Below are positions 31,730 through 40,646 of a stretch of DNA of 64,000 bases, one piece after another. The stretch is from positions 186,001-250,000 of the forward strand of contig NZ_BONR01000003.1 in the NCBI RefSeq assembly GCF_016862815.1. The letters run 5' to 3'. The position numbers and the translations under genes are program-made. Under the pieces are notes generated by a model. It was not told where the DNA came from, did no database searches, and saw only the letters and a list, made by a program, of their open reading frames with translations. Source of the DNA: Demequina activiva (GTDB lineage: Bacteria > Actinomycetota > Actinomycetes > Actinomycetales > Demequinaceae). The first letter of the stretch is position 1. Every line of letters starts with the position of its first letter.

Positions 31730-34441
31730 CTAGGCCCCCGCCCGGGCGGCGACCGCGTCGCGCGTGGCCTCGTAGCGGTCCTTGTAGAGCACGTACGTGG
31801 GCTTCCACGGCTTCGCGGGGCCCGCCCAGTGGATGATGCGCGGCTGCTCGATGAAGTCCTGGCTGGGCACGGTGTTCCACGCGGTGTCCAGCTCGACCAC
31901 GCGGTCGCGCGAGTAGATGTTGAACACGTCCTGGTCGTTCATCGCGCAGGACTCCACGAGGAACATGTGCCGGGCGGTGAAGTCCTCGGAGCGCATGAGC
32001 TCGAGGTTGATCGACAGGATCCCCGCGTTGAAGGTGCGGGCGGTGAGGTTCGACTCGTCGTGCAGGCGGCGGCGCATGTCCCAGGCCTTCTCCGGCTCGA
32101 AACGGAGCGAGGCGCGCGTGATGGGCCGCACGAGGTTCGCCCAGCTGCGCAGGCGCGTGCGCTTGGCGGCGAAGGCGTTGTCGCCCAGCTCGATGTCCCA
32201 CAGCTCGCCCACGTCCGCCTGGACCAGGATGTCGATGTCGAGGTAGACCACGTGGTCGAGGTCGCTCAGCAGCTCGGGCAGGAACAGACGGTCCATGGTG
32301 CTGACCGAGATGTGCTTGAGCAGGTTCACCTCGTCGCCGTAGTCGACGGCGTCGAAGTCGTAGAACACGAACGAGAACTGCGGGAACAGTCCCACCACGC
32401 GCTCACGGAACTCGTCCCCGAGTCCACGGGTCATCACGTGGCATGTGATGGCGCGCTCGGTGTGGTCCGCGACGGACTGCAGCACCACCGGGAACACGTC
32501 CTCGAGGTTCTGGTCGAGTGCGTAGGCCGTGTGCACCTCGTCGCCGGAGACGGCCTGGGACCGATCGAACACCGTGCGGGTCGCGAGCAGGTCCGCCACG
32601 CTGGCGCCCACATCGATCGAGGACGCGGGCGCGGGCTCGTACGTGGTGCAGTACTCCTCGGCGCGCGCGACGGCGTCTGCGGTGAGGTCCAGCCACAGCT
32701 GGCGGACCTCGTCGCGGCCGGCGCCATCGAGGATGGCTCGCAGCAGCTGCTCGAGGAGGTCCTCGATGCCGGCGCGAATGGCTCCGAACTCCTCCTCGCC
32801 CAGGTCGAGCAGGCCCTCGAAGCGCACGTCCGCGCGGTTCTTGGGACGGAAGTCCACGGGCAGGCCCATGGACCGGGCGGGGAGGTAGCAGTGGAGGCGC
32901 GACGTCGCGACCTCGTCGTACGGCGCGTACTCCGCGAGCATCTGCCGCGCGTCCTCGAGGCCCTCGACCAGGGAGAAGTCGCGGACCTGGGGTCCCACCT
33001 GGATGAACTCGTCGTGCGTCCATCCGGCGTACTTCTTGCGGTCCAGCGGCGTCTCGACCAGCGCGAGCTTGTTGTCTCCGGTGCCAGCGGCGTGCGGCAG
33101 CACCTGGCCCACCGTGGTGGTGACGCAGCCCGAGAAGAAGGCCTTCACGCCCACGTCACGCAGGCGGTAGACCGTGGTCCAGTCGCGGCAGCCCACGGGC
33201 TCGACCTCGCGCAGGTGGCGCACCACCGTGGGCGTCAGGACGTCGGGGTCCTGGATGTGGAAGGAGATCATGATGGGGTTCACGGTCTCCGGGAAGGGGA
33301 AGTCCACCGGGCCCTTGAACGAGCGGTGCATGAACCACCCGTTGCAGATGAGCCAGGTGTCGTCCGGGTACTCGCGGCCGCTCGCGAAGTCGCGGTCCAG
33401 CTCGACGGGCTGCACCTTGGTCGTGACGCCCTCGATGCGACGGTCGGGATCGACCTGGTCCTTGAGTCCGTCGAGGTATCCGGCGATGGGGGTGTCGCCC
33501 ACGAACTCGATGTCGCTGAAGCGCACCACATGAGACAGCGCCGCCAGGGTCTGCACGTAGTCGCCGCGGTTGCTGGAGGTGCGGCGGTAGTCCAGGAGCT
33601 TGTAGTCCATGACCGCGATGTTGACCACGTCAGGGTCCGTCACGTAGTCCGGGGTGGGACGGGTGAGCGTCGAGTGGTACCACGCGATCTGGACGGCGTC
33701 GTCGCCCGTGAGGCGCGGCTCCTCCTGCTCCTCCTGCCACAGCGCGAGCGCGCGGGGCTCGAGCTCGCTCTCGACGTGGTGCTTGGCGAGGGCCTGGAGC
33801 AGTCGCATGCGGTGCTCCGCCGTCAGCTCGGCACTGTCGTAGTACTCGATCAGCGCGGCGACGGCCGCCTCGCGCTCCTCGCTCAGGAACGCATCGAAGT
33901 ACTCGAAGGGCGCCGCGGCGCGTGCCCGCTCGTGGCCCGCGATGCGGAAGTACTCGAGGGCGGTGGCGGTCAGGCCGTCTCCGTCGAGGAAGATTCCGAG
34001 GCCCAGCGCCCCGAGCTCGCGGTTGCTGTCCCCGTCGAACAGGGTCTGGAGCACGGCACGCGCGTCGACGCGCTGCAGCTCGCCGTTGGAGGTGCGCGCG
34101 AAGTCGATGACGGCGGTCTCCAGGTCGAGGCCCAGGGCCAGGCTCTGCGCGAGGGTGGCCTCGTGGCCCAGCGTCTTGCGCTGACGCACCACCTCCGCGG
34201 ACGACCGGTCCGCGCGGGAGCGCAGGATCTCGAGGCGCTCGTTGAGCTTGCGCTCACGCAGGGCGCTCTGCTCGGTGGCACGCTTCTCACGCGCCTTGAG
34301 CTGAGCGACGGCCTTCGTCTGGCCGTCACCGCCCGCTGCCTTCCCGCTCACCTTGTAGACGGCGTTCCATGCGGGGCGGGTCACCCGGTTGACGGCGAGA
34401 CGCTTGAGCGCGCTCTTGGCTTTCGGCATTGCTGTTCCCAT
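31730..34441 (-). CDS. polysaccharide pyruvyltransferase-GT8 glycosyltransferase fusion
   Basis: A 903-residue cytoplasmic protein with three parts. Residues about 40-95 are a charged coiled coil (REKRATEQSALRERKLNERL). The middle (about 265-560) reads as a polysaccharide pyruvyltransferase-like domain: SSNRGDYVQTLAALS, LICNGWFMH, PIMISFHIQDPDV, VGCRDWTTVYRL, FFSGCVTTT and ATSRLHCYLPARSMG. The C-terminus (about 620-890) is a GT8 domain with the metal motif YLDIDILVQ, FNAGILSINLELM, NDQDVFNIY and IIHWAGPAKPW. It probably builds or decorates an exported glycan. The ATG at 34441 is used; 34429 is an equally weak alternative. No other glycan genes are adjacent. Confidence 0.85.
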   Translation of the reverse strand: MGTAMPKAKSALKRLAVNRVTRPAWNAVYKVSGKAAGGDGQTKAVAQLKAREKRATEQSALRERKLNERLEILRSRADRSSAEVVRQRKTLGHEATLAQSLALGLDLETAVIDFARTSNGELQRVDARAVLQTLFDGDSNRELGALGLGIFLDGDGLTATALEYFRIAGHERARAAAPFEYFDAFLSEEREAAVAALIEYYDSAELTAEHRMRLLQALAKHHVESELEPRALALWQEEQEEPRLTGDDAVQIAWYHSTLTRPTPDYVTDPDVVNIAVMDYKLLDYRRTSSNRGDYVQTLAALSHVVRFSDIEFVGDTPIAGYLDGLKDQVDPDRRIEGVTTKVQPVELDRDFASGREYPDDTWLICNGWFMHRSFKGPVDFPFPETVNPIMISFHIQDPDVLTPTVVRHLREVEPVGCRDWTTVYRLRDVGVKAFFSGCVTTTVGQVLPHAAGTGDNKLALVETPLDRKKYAGWTHDEFIQVGPQVRDFSLVEGLEDARQMLAEYAPYDEVATSRLHCYLPARSMGLPVDFRPKNRADVRFEGLLDLGEEEFGAIRAGIEDLLEQLLRAILDGAGRDEVRQLWLDLTADAVARAEEYCTTYEPAPASSIDVGASVADLLATRTVFDRSQAVSGDEVHTAYALDQNLEDVFPVVLQSVADHTERAITCHVMTRGLGDEFRERVVGLFPQFSFVFYDFDAVDYGDEVNLLKHISVSTMDRLFLPELLSDLDHVVYLDIDILVQADVGELWDIELGDNAFAAKRTRLRSWANLVRPITRASLRFEPEKAWDMRRRLHDESNLTARTFNAGILSINLELMRSEDFTARHMFLVESCAMNDQDVFNIYSRDRVVELDTAWNTVPSQDFIEQPRIIHWAGPAKPWKPTYVLYKDRYEATRDAVAARAGA

Positions 34442-34641
34442 CGGTGTTCGGCGAGCGGCGCGCCAGGACCTGGGGGCGCGCGAAAGGGCGTCGTCAGGTC
34501 TTAGCGACGCCCGCTACTGTACTGGGCTCGCGCGCATCAGGCACAAGCGAGCGTCCGCACGGACCCTCAGGGCCGAGGCCCGGGAGGTCACGGTGCGGCG
34601 ACAGTTGCCGCCCAACGCTTCTGGTGCGCCGAGCGTCTCCC

Positions 34642-34647
34642 TACTAT
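34642..34647 (+). promoter_or_regulatory. -10 box TACTAT, leaderless
   Basis: TACTAT lies 7 nt before the ATG at 34655; the in-frame ATG at 34646 overlaps the box and cannot be in the transcript. Confidence 0.55.
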
Positions 34648-34654
34648 GAGCGAC

Positions 34655-35590
34655 ATGACAGCACGCACCCGCTGGGCCGGCATCGTCGCCGGTATCCTCG
34701 CCACCGCGGTCCTCCTCACCGCCTGCTCGTCGGGCAGCCAGGACTCGGCTGAGACCGCGAGCGAGGCCGACTTCGGCGGCGCCGATGCGGCCTCTGCGGA
34801 GTCCGAGGACGGCGCCGCCGTCGACGGCGCCGCGGCGCAGCCGGGCGACCGCTCGGTGATCGTCACCGGATCGCTGTACATCACTGTCGAGGACCCGCTC
34901 GCCGCTGCCGACCAGGCCGTCGACACGGTCCAGGACGCCGGGGGTCGCGTGGATGCGCGCAGCGAGATCGCCCCCGACGAGTACGACGGCGGCTCGGCAT
35001 GGCTGACGCTGCGGATCCCCTCTGACCGCCTCGACCCCGTGGTGGACGATCTGCGGGAGCTGGGCACCGTCGACGAGTACAGCACCAACTCGACGGACGT
35101 GACGCGTGAGGTGACGGACCTCGAGGCGCAGATCTCCACGCTGCGCGCATCGACGGAGCGCATCGAAGCGCTGCTGGTGCAGGCCGAGGACATCTCCGAC
35201 ATCATCACGCTCGAGGACGAGCTGGACCGTCGGCAGGCCGAGCTCGAGAGCCTCGAGGCACGTCAGCGCGGCCTCGACGATCAGGTGTCGATGTCCACGA
35301 TCGATCTGTCTCTCACCACGGAGCCGGTCGTGATCGTCGACGACGACCCCCAGAGCTTCTGGGACGGTCTCGTGGCCGGCTGGGACGGACTCGTCAGCTT
35401 CACGGCAGGCGTTCTCGTGGTCACCGGAGTCCTGCTGCCGTGGCTCGCGCTCATCGCCCTGATCGGCCTGGTGATCGTGCTCACCGCGCGTGCGGTCGTG
35501 TCTCGCAGGGCGCGCGACCGCGCGGCCCAGCCGGAGCCGGCCGAGTCCTCGCCCTCCGACCGTCAGGCCGAGCCCACGCGGGAGAGCTGA
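34655..35590 (+). CDS. DUF4349 lipoprotein
   Basis: A 311-residue envelope protein. The lipobox LTAC follows the first helix; then an acidic Ser/Ala/Asp-rich linker (about 26-65), a DUF4349 domain (VIVTGSLYITVEDPLAAADQ ... GSAWLTLRIPSDRLD), a coiled coil (about 145-215, VTDLEAQISTLRASTERIEA and ELDRRQAELESLEARQRGLD), and a C-terminal membrane helix (LLPWLALIALIGLVIVL). DUF4349 proteins are widespread, of unknown role. The start was moved three codons downstream because a -10 box overlaps the first ATG. Transcribed away from the large glycosyltransferase gene. Confidence 0.82.
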   Translation: MTARTRWAGIVAGILATAVLLTACSSGSQDSAETASEADFGGADAASAESEDGAAVDGAAAQPGDRSVIVTGSLYITVEDPLAAADQAVDTVQDAGGRVDARSEIAPDEYDGGSAWLTLRIPSDRLDPVVDDLRELGTVDEYSTNSTDVTREVTDLEAQISTLRASTERIEALLVQAEDISDIITLEDELDRRQAELESLEARQRGLDDQVSMSTIDLSLTTEPVVIVDDDPQSFWDGLVAGWDGLVSFTAGVLVVTGVLLPWLALIALIGLVIVLTARAVVSRRARDRAAQPEPAESSPSDRQAEPTRES

Positions 35591-35637
35591 TCTCGCAGCC
35601 GGGCAGGTCCCGTCGCTGACGTTCCGCCGCGACGGGG

Positions 35638-36360
35638 CTAGTGCCAGTACTGGTACCAGCTCGAGCCGTAGAGGGTCTCGAAGGTCTCCCGCGAGTCCAC
35701 CCTCACGGCGCAGCTCCCCACCTCGAGGCAGTGGAACTCGTCGTAGGCGCTGGCGAGCGCGAAGTACGCGTCACGCCACTGGACGAGCGCACCGGAGCTC
35801 CGCAGCTGTGTCGCCTGTGCTGCGGTCTGGACGAAGACGACCGGCGGTGCGCCACCCATCGACGTCACGAGCCACAGATCGTCTCCCAGGCCGAGTGACG
35901 CTCCCCACGAGCGCAGCGTCTCGACGCCCACGGCGTCATGGACGGCCTGGATCGCCGCGACCTCGAACTCGCAGAGGTACACCGACTGCGGGAGCTGCGC
36001 GAGGTCCTCGACCTCGACGCCCTTGCGGCGCACGTATGGCGCGAAGGCTGTGGCGTCCGTGTGCTGGGCGAACATGCGCGGCAGCTCGTGGCGGCGCCGT
36101 TCCATGAAATCGACATATCCGTCGTACCTGCCGTCGGGGCCCCGAAGGTGCGGGATGGCTGCCTCGCGCTCGATCCATACGCGTGCCACGAGCAGGGGGC
36201 CGCGCCCCGTGAGCAGGAGCTCCAGGTCCACGGCGAGAGGCCGCGCCACGAACTCACGCTCGAACACCGTGGCGAAGGTCGTGAACGCGGCCGGCAGCGT
36301 CGAGTCTCCGCGCTTGACTGAGCACGCCAGCTCGAACCCCGGATTCAGATGCGAGATCAT
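35638..36360 (-). CDS. hypothetical protein
   Basis: A 240-residue protein I do not recognise. No signal peptide or membrane helix is seen. It has scattered Trp and Tyr and mixed alpha/beta texture, ending LYGSSWYQYWH. Codon use matches its neighbours, and the frame is open for its whole length with few alternatives, so it is probably a real gene. The ribosome site at the ATG is weak. It follows the cellobiose phosphorylase gene by about 50 bp on the same strand and could be cotranscribed, but nothing links it to cellobiose use. Confidence 0.55.
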   Translation of the reverse strand: MISHLNPGFELACSVKRGDSTLPAAFTTFATVFEREFVARPLAVDLELLLTGRGPLLVARVWIEREAAIPHLRGPDGRYDGYVDFMERRRHELPRMFAQHTDATAFAPYVRRKGVEVEDLAQLPQSVYLCEFEVAAIQAVHDAVGVETLRSWGASLGLGDDLWLVTSMGGAPPVVFVQTAAQATQLRSSGALVQWRDAYFALASAYDEFHCLEVGSCAVRVDSRETFETLYGSSWYQYWH

Positions 36361-36410
36361 GGGCGGAGCACCGTCTCGGCACGAGCCGCGCTCGCTGGCA
36401 TGCGCCGTCC

Positions 36411-38834
36411 TTACACGGTCGCGGTGACGTGCACGGTCGAGCCGGGTGCGGCGTAGGGCACCACGGATCCGTCGATGGACTCACCGTCGACGGTCAGCGC
36501 TGCGCCCTTGCCGCCGGAGTTCGTCACGGTGATGACGTACTCGGCGCCGCGAATCTGGCGACGGACCGTGAACTCGCCCACCTCTGCGCCGATGCACGGG
36601 TCGACCACGAGCCCGTCATAGTCGGCGCGCACACCCAGCAGGTACTGCGAGACCGTCACGAAGTTCCACGACGCAGTGCCGGTGAGCCACGAGTTCTTGG
36701 CCTCGCCGTGACGCTCCGCGTCCTTGCCCGCGATCATCTGCGCGTAGACGTATGGCTCGGTCCGGTGCACCTCGGAGATCTCCTCGCGGTACGCCGGGGC
36801 GATCTGCTTGTAGTACTCCCAGGCGTTCTCTGCGCGGCCGACGATGGTCTCCGCGATGATCACCCAAGGGTTGTTGTGGCAGAAGATGCCCGCGTTCTCC
36901 TTGTAGCCCGGCGGGTAGCTCGTGACCTCGCCCAGCTCCACGTGGTACTCGGTGTACGCCGGGTTGAGCAGCACGATCCCGTGCGGGGTGTTGAGACGCT
37001 CGCGGACCGAGTCTAGGGCAGCCACGGCCTTGCCGTCCTCGAGGCCGATCCCGCCCATGACGCAGTATCCCTGCGGCTCGATCCAGATCTGGCCGTCCTT
37101 GGTCTCGTGCGTGCCCACCTTGTTGCCGTAGTAGTCGTAGGCGCGCAGGAACCACTCGCCGTCCCAGCCGTGGTCCGTGACGGCCTGACGCATGTCCGCG
37201 ACGGCCTTCTCCGCGCGCTGCGCCTCCGCCTCGTCCCCGCGCCGGCGTGCCAGCGCGGCATAGTCGGGGCCGATCGCGCAGAACATGCCCGCGATGAAGA
37301 CGGACTCGGCGACGCCGCCGGTCTTGTTGCCCGTGGTCTGGAAGGACTCGCCCGGGGTGGTGGAGAAGCAGTTGAGGTTGAGGCAGTCGTTCCAGTCCGC
37401 ACGGCCGATGAGCGGCAGCCCGTGCGGGCCGGCCTTCTCGAGAGGGTGGTCGAACGAGCGCTTGAGGTGCTCCATGAGGCTGGCGGCCTTGGACTCGTCG
37501 TTGTCGAACGGCACCATCTCGTCGAGGATCGCGAAGTCGCCGGTCTCCTTGATGTAGGCGGCGACGCCCAGGATGAGCCACAGCGGGTCGTCGTTGAAGC
37601 CGGAGCCGAGCGCGTGGTTGCCGCGCTTGGTCAGCGGCTGGTACTGGTGGTACGCGCTGCCGTCCTCGAACTGGGTGGACGCGATGTCGATGATGCGCTC
37701 GCGGGCGCGCTCGGGCACCAGGTGCACGAAGCCCAGGAGGTCCTGGCTGGAGTCGCGGAACCCCATGCCGCGCCCCATGCCGGTCTCGAAGTACGAGGCC
37801 GAACGGGACATGTTGTAGGTCACCATGCACTGGTACTGGTTCCAGATGTTGACCATCCGGTCCAGCTTGCTGTCGGTGGAGGACACCGTGTAGCTGCCCA
37901 GCAGGTTGGCCCAGTACTCGCCCAGGCGCGCGAACTCTGCGTCCGTCTGCTCGTTGCTGGCGAAGCGGGCAAGGAGCTCCTTCGCTGCGGCCTTGTTGAC
38001 GACGCCGGGGGCCTCCCACTTGTCGTCCTCGGCGTTCTCGAGGTAGCCCAGCACGAAGGTGTACTGCGTGGACTCTCCCGGAGCGAGATCCGCCTTCAGG
38101 TGGTGGGAGGCGATGGGGTACCAGCCGGAGGCCACCGAGTTGGTCGATGCGCCGCTGTGCGGCACCACCGCCTCGTCGAAGCGGTTGCCGTATCCCAGGT
38201 ACGCGTCGCGATCGGTGTCGAAGCCGGCGATGGGGGCGTTGACGCCGTAGACCGCGTAGTGGTTGCGACGCTCGCGGTACTCGGTGGTGTGGAAGATCGC
38301 GCCGTCCTCGACCTCGACCTCGCCGATCGACAGGTTGCGCTGGTAGTTGGTCTGATCGTCCTCGGCGTTCCACAGGCAGAACTCGATGAAGCTGAAGAGG
38401 TCCACTGACTTGGGGGCATCGGAGGTGTTGGTCAGGGTGACCTGGTGGATCTCCGCGTTGACGTCCACCGGCACGAAGAACAGCACGGAGGCCTCGAGGC
38501 CGCCACGCTCGCCGGTGATGCGCGAGTAGCCCATGCCGTGACGCGTCTCGAAGCGGTCGAGATCCTTCTTGTACGGGCGGTAGGACGGGCTCCACACGTC
38601 GCCGCCGTCGTTGATCGAGAAGTACCGGCCACCGTCGTCGACGGGGATGTTGTTGTAGCGGTAGCGGGTCAGGCGACGCATCTTCGCGTCCCGGTAGAAG
38701 CAGTAGCCACCGGCGGTGTGCGACACCAGCCCGAAGAACTCCTGCGAACCCAGGTAGTTGATCCAGGGGTACGGGGTGTGCGGAGTCGTGATCACGTACT
38801 CGCGGGCTTCGTCGTCGAAGTGGCCGAACTGCAT
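36411..38834 (-). CDS. cellobiose phosphorylase (GH94)
   Basis: Cleaves cellobiose with phosphate to glucose 1-phosphate and glucose in the cytoplasm, saving ATP during cellulose use. 807 residues. It begins [20 protein letters not shown] and contains [40 protein letters not shown] and the catalytic-acid segment [20 protein letters not shown]; these agree almost word for word with Cellulomonas cellobiose phosphorylases as I recall them, so the substrate is fairly secure. The start follows a GGAAGG site. An imperfect palindrome at 38885-38907 upstream may be an operator. No cellobiose transporter is adjacent. Confidence 0.93.
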   Translation of the reverse strand: MQFGHFDDEAREYVITTPHTPYPWINYLGSQEFFGLVSHTAGGYCFYRDAKMRRLTRYRYNNIPVDDGGRYFSINDGGDVWSPSYRPYKKDLDRFETRHGMGYSRITGERGGLEASVLFFVPVDVNAEIHQVTLTNTSDAPKSVDLFSFIEFCLWNAEDDQTNYQRNLSIGEVEVEDGAIFHTTEYRERRNHYAVYGVNAPIAGFDTDRDAYLGYGNRFDEAVVPHSGASTNSVASGWYPIASHHLKADLAPGESTQYTFVLGYLENAEDDKWEAPGVVNKAAAKELLARFASNEQTDAEFARLGEYWANLLGSYTVSSTDSKLDRMVNIWNQYQCMVTYNMSRSASYFETGMGRGMGFRDSSQDLLGFVHLVPERARERIIDIASTQFEDGSAYHQYQPLTKRGNHALGSGFNDDPLWLILGVAAYIKETGDFAILDEMVPFDNDESKAASLMEHLKRSFDHPLEKAGPHGLPLIGRADWNDCLNLNCFSTTPGESFQTTGNKTGGVAESVFIAGMFCAIGPDYAALARRRGDEAEAQRAEKAVADMRQAVTDHGWDGEWFLRAYDYYGNKVGTHETKDGQIWIEPQGYCVMGGIGLEDGKAVAALDSVRERLNTPHGIVLLNPAYTEYHVELGEVTSYPPGYKENAGIFCHNNPWVIIAETIVGRAENAWEYYKQIAPAYREEISEVHRTEPYVYAQMIAGKDAERHGEAKNSWLTGTASWNFVTVSQYLLGVRADYDGLVVDPCIGAEVGEFTVRRQIRGAEYVITVTNSGGKGAALTVDGESIDGSVVPYAAPGSTVHVTATV

Positions 38835-38884
38835 GGGTGGAGCCTTCCGTTCGTCAGTGGAACGGACACACTCTACTGGAAGTC

Positions 38885-38907
38885 GAAACGTTGCGACGTA
38901 ACGATTC
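38885..38907. promoter_or_regulatory. candidate operator upstream of the GH94 gene
   Basis: GAAACGTT, 7 nt, AACGATTC: an inverted repeat with one mismatch per arm pair, about 50 bp before the phosphorylase start. LacI-family operators often have AACGNTT cores. This is suggestive only. Confidence 0.3.
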
Positions 38908-38966
38908 GAGCACGCTCGTCCGCGCGGTCCACGCGCGCACGCCTGGGCAGCGGACCTGCCACCCGG

Positions 38967-38972
38967 TACGGT
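38967..38972 (+). promoter_or_regulatory. -10 box TACGGT, leaderless dcd
   Basis: TACGGT ends 6 nt before the dcd ATG. Confidence 0.5.
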
Positions 38973-38978
38973 GTCGCC

Positions 38979-39554
38979 ATGCTGCTCTCCGACCGCGACA
39001 TCCGCGCCGAGCTCGACTCCGGGCGCGTGGCTCTGGACCCCTACGAGCCGGACATGATCCAGCCCTCGTCGATCGATGTCAGGCTGGACCGGTTCTTCCG
39101 GGTGTTCGACAACCACAAGTACGCGGCCATCGACCCGTCGATCGAGCAGCCGGACCTCACGCGCCTCGTCGACGTCGAGGCGGACCGGCCGTTCGTGCTC
39201 CACCCCGGAGAGTTCGTGCTGGGCTCGACCTACGAGTCCGTGACGCTTCCGGACGACATCGCGGCACGCCTCGAGGGCAAGTCCTCCCTGGGCCGCCTGG
39301 GCCTGCTGACCCACTCCACCGCCGGCTTCATCGACCCCGGCTTCGAGGGCAACGTCACGCTTGAGCTGTCCAACACGGCGACGCTGCCCATCAACCTGTG
39401 GCCCGGCATGAAGATCGGCCAGCTGTGCTTCTTCCGGCTGTCCTCCCCGGCCGAGCATCCCTACGGCTCCGCGAAGTACGGCTCGCGCTACCGCGGCCAG
39501 CGCGGACCCACGGCGTCGAAGAGCTGGGCGAACTTCCACCGCACGGAGCTCTGA
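38979..39554 (+). CDS. dcd: dCTP deaminase, possibly bifunctional dCTP deaminase/dUTPase
   Basis: Makes dUTP from dCTP, and in the actinobacterial branch often goes on to dUMP. 191 residues, the length of the M. tuberculosis bifunctional enzyme. Motifs: [30 protein letters not shown], the core [20 protein letters not shown] with the catalytic Glu downstream in [10 protein letters not shown], and the C-terminal lid [16 protein letters not shown]. The upstream extension of the open frame runs antisense through the GH94 promoter and is discarded. The reaction supplies deoxyuridylate for dTMP; ribonucleotide reductase genes lie at the far end of the window. Confidence 0.93.
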   Translation: MLLSDRDIRAELDSGRVALDPYEPDMIQPSSIDVRLDRFFRVFDNHKYAAIDPSIEQPDLTRLVDVEADRPFVLHPGEFVLGSTYESVTLPDDIAARLEGKSSLGRLGLLTHSTAGFIDPGFEGNVTLELSNTATLPINLWPGMKIGQLCFFRLSSPAEHPYGSAKYGSRYRGQRGPTASKSWANFHRTEL

Positions 39555-39579
39555 CCCTCGGCGGGCGGCGCGGCGCGCT

Positions 39580-39608
39580 TTGACCGTGTCGACCTCTCTC
39601 GCTAGCCT
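39580..39608 (+). promoter_or_regulatory. SigA-type promoter for the DUF2510 gene
   Basis: TTGACC, 17-nt spacer, TAGCCT. The start of transcription should be near 39615, giving a leader of about 23 nt with a GAGGGGG ribosome site. Confidence 0.6.
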
Positions 39609-39637
39609 CCCTGGGAAGCCTGAGGGGGCACCTGCAC

Positions 39638-40465
39638 ATGAGCGACCACCACACCCACGACGAGCTCGCCGCCGCGCGCCCATCATCGATGCCGCCGCCA
39701 GGGTGGTACGCGGACCCGGGCCGGCCTGGTGCTCAGCGCTACTGGGACGGCGGCGCGTGGGCGCCGCAGCACCGCGAGGTCACCGAGGCGCCGCCCCGCA
39801 GGCGCGGGCCCTCGGCGCGCCTGGTGGTGGGCATCAGCGTGGGCGTCGTGGCACTCCTCGTCGCCGGCATCGTCGCGTTCGCGCTGATGATGCCGCGCCT
39901 GGCGGGGGCGCTGGCCGACCTGGGGACCCGGGACGAACCGGGCCTGGAGACCGAGGTGCCCGCCACGTGGACCACCGTCCCCGTGCTGGATGGCGGCGGC
40001 ACCGTCGCCTACGACCCCGCGTGGGAGGACATCACCCAGCAGCTCGGCATGGAGGCGCAGCTCGAGTCCGCCTCTGCCCAGACGGGAGTCGACATCGTCC
40101 TCGGTGGCGCCTGGCTCACCGCGGGAGACCTCGTCAACGGCGGCTCCACCCTGGTGCTGATGAGCATCCCTGACGCTGGCGGCCCCTCGGCCGCGCGCGT
40201 GGAGGCGCACGCCAGCCTGCTAGGTGCGACGGCGGGGATCGAGGACGTCGTGATCACGGAGCAGACGGCGGTCCGCACCGCCGGCGGCTACAGCGCCTAC
40301 ATCATCGAGTACGAGCACCCGATCTACGGCGAGACCCTCGCAGGCACCATCGGCGTGGTGGTCGAGGGAGGCCAGCAGCTCCAGGTGAGCGCTGGGGGCC
40401 TCGCCGCCTACGGGTCAGGGGTGGAGCAGGTGGAGGCCGTCCTCAACTCGTTGCGCATCGGCTGA
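39638..40465 (+). CDS. DUF2510 single-pass membrane protein
   Basis: A 275-residue protein. The N-terminal [21 protein letters not shown] is a DUF2510 motif; one membrane helix (about 62-86, [21 protein letters not shown]) leads to an extracytoplasmic domain whose last part ([20 protein letters not shown] and [11 protein letters not shown]) looks like the mog1/PsbP-type fold of many actinobacterial surface proteins. Function unknown. It has its own SigA-like promoter and ends just before the TPP riboswitch. Confidence 0.72.
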   Translation: MSDHHTHDELAAARPSSMPPPGWYADPGRPGAQRYWDGGAWAPQHREVTEAPPRRRGPSARLVVGISVGVVALLVAGIVAFALMMPRLAGALADLGTRDEPGLETEVPATWTTVPVLDGGGTVAYDPAWEDITQQLGMEAQLESASAQTGVDIVLGGAWLTAGDLVNGGSTLVLMSIPDAGGPSAARVEAHASLLGATAGIEDVVITEQTAVRTAGGYSAYIIEYEHPIYGETLAGTIGVVVEGGQQLQVSAGGLAAYGSGVEQVEAVLNSLRIG

Positions 40466-40487
40466 CGGCCGCGCCCCGCACGGGCGC

Positions 40488-40493
40488 TATGCT
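40488..40493 (+). promoter_or_regulatory. -10 box TATGCT upstream of the TPP riboswitch
   Basis: TATGCT lies about 12 nt before the riboswitch begins; a clear -35 at standard spacing is not seen. Confidence 0.4.
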
Positions 40494-40504
40494 GGCCGGA
40501 CACG

Positions 40505-40609
40505 ACAGGGGAGCGCTTCCCGCCGTCACACGACGGGACCAGAGCGCTGAGAGTGCGGAACCAGCCGCAGACCCTCGAACCTGATCCGGGTGATACCGGC
40601 GTAGGGAGT
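40505..40609 (+). ncRNA. TPP (THI-box) riboswitch
   Basis: Thiamine pyrophosphate aptamer in the leader of the thiamine transporter operon. The conserved pyrimidine-sensing CTGAGA is at 40547-40552, and the pyrophosphate side reads ACCTGATCCGGGTGATACCG, then GCGTAGGGAG. The variable P3 arm is the GCTTCCCGCCGTC...GACGGG hairpin. Binding of TPP should lower expression of thiB-thiP-thiQ. Confidence 0.95.
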
Positions 40610-40621
40610 CGAGTCTCGTCC

Positions 40622-40639
40622 CCTCCTACTTGTGGGAGG
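40622..40639 (+). promoter_or_regulatory. ribosome-site sequestering hairpin of the riboswitch
   Basis: CCTCC (40622-40626) can pair with the thiB Shine-Dalgarno GGAGG (40635-40639) across an 8-nt loop. This points to translational control by the riboswitch rather than termination. Confidence 0.55.
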
Positions 40640-40646
40640 AACCACC

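Noticed and set aside
31577-34504. 975-codon open frame on the plus strand
   Set aside because: Antisense to the pyruvyltransferase-GT8 gene, whose domains are clear; the long frame arises because stop codons are rare at this GC content.
38835-39686. N-terminal extension of the cellobiose phosphorylase frame
   Set aside because: It is antisense to dcd, lacks family resemblance, and the Cellulomonas-like start [13 protein letters not shown] with a ribosome site lies at 38834.
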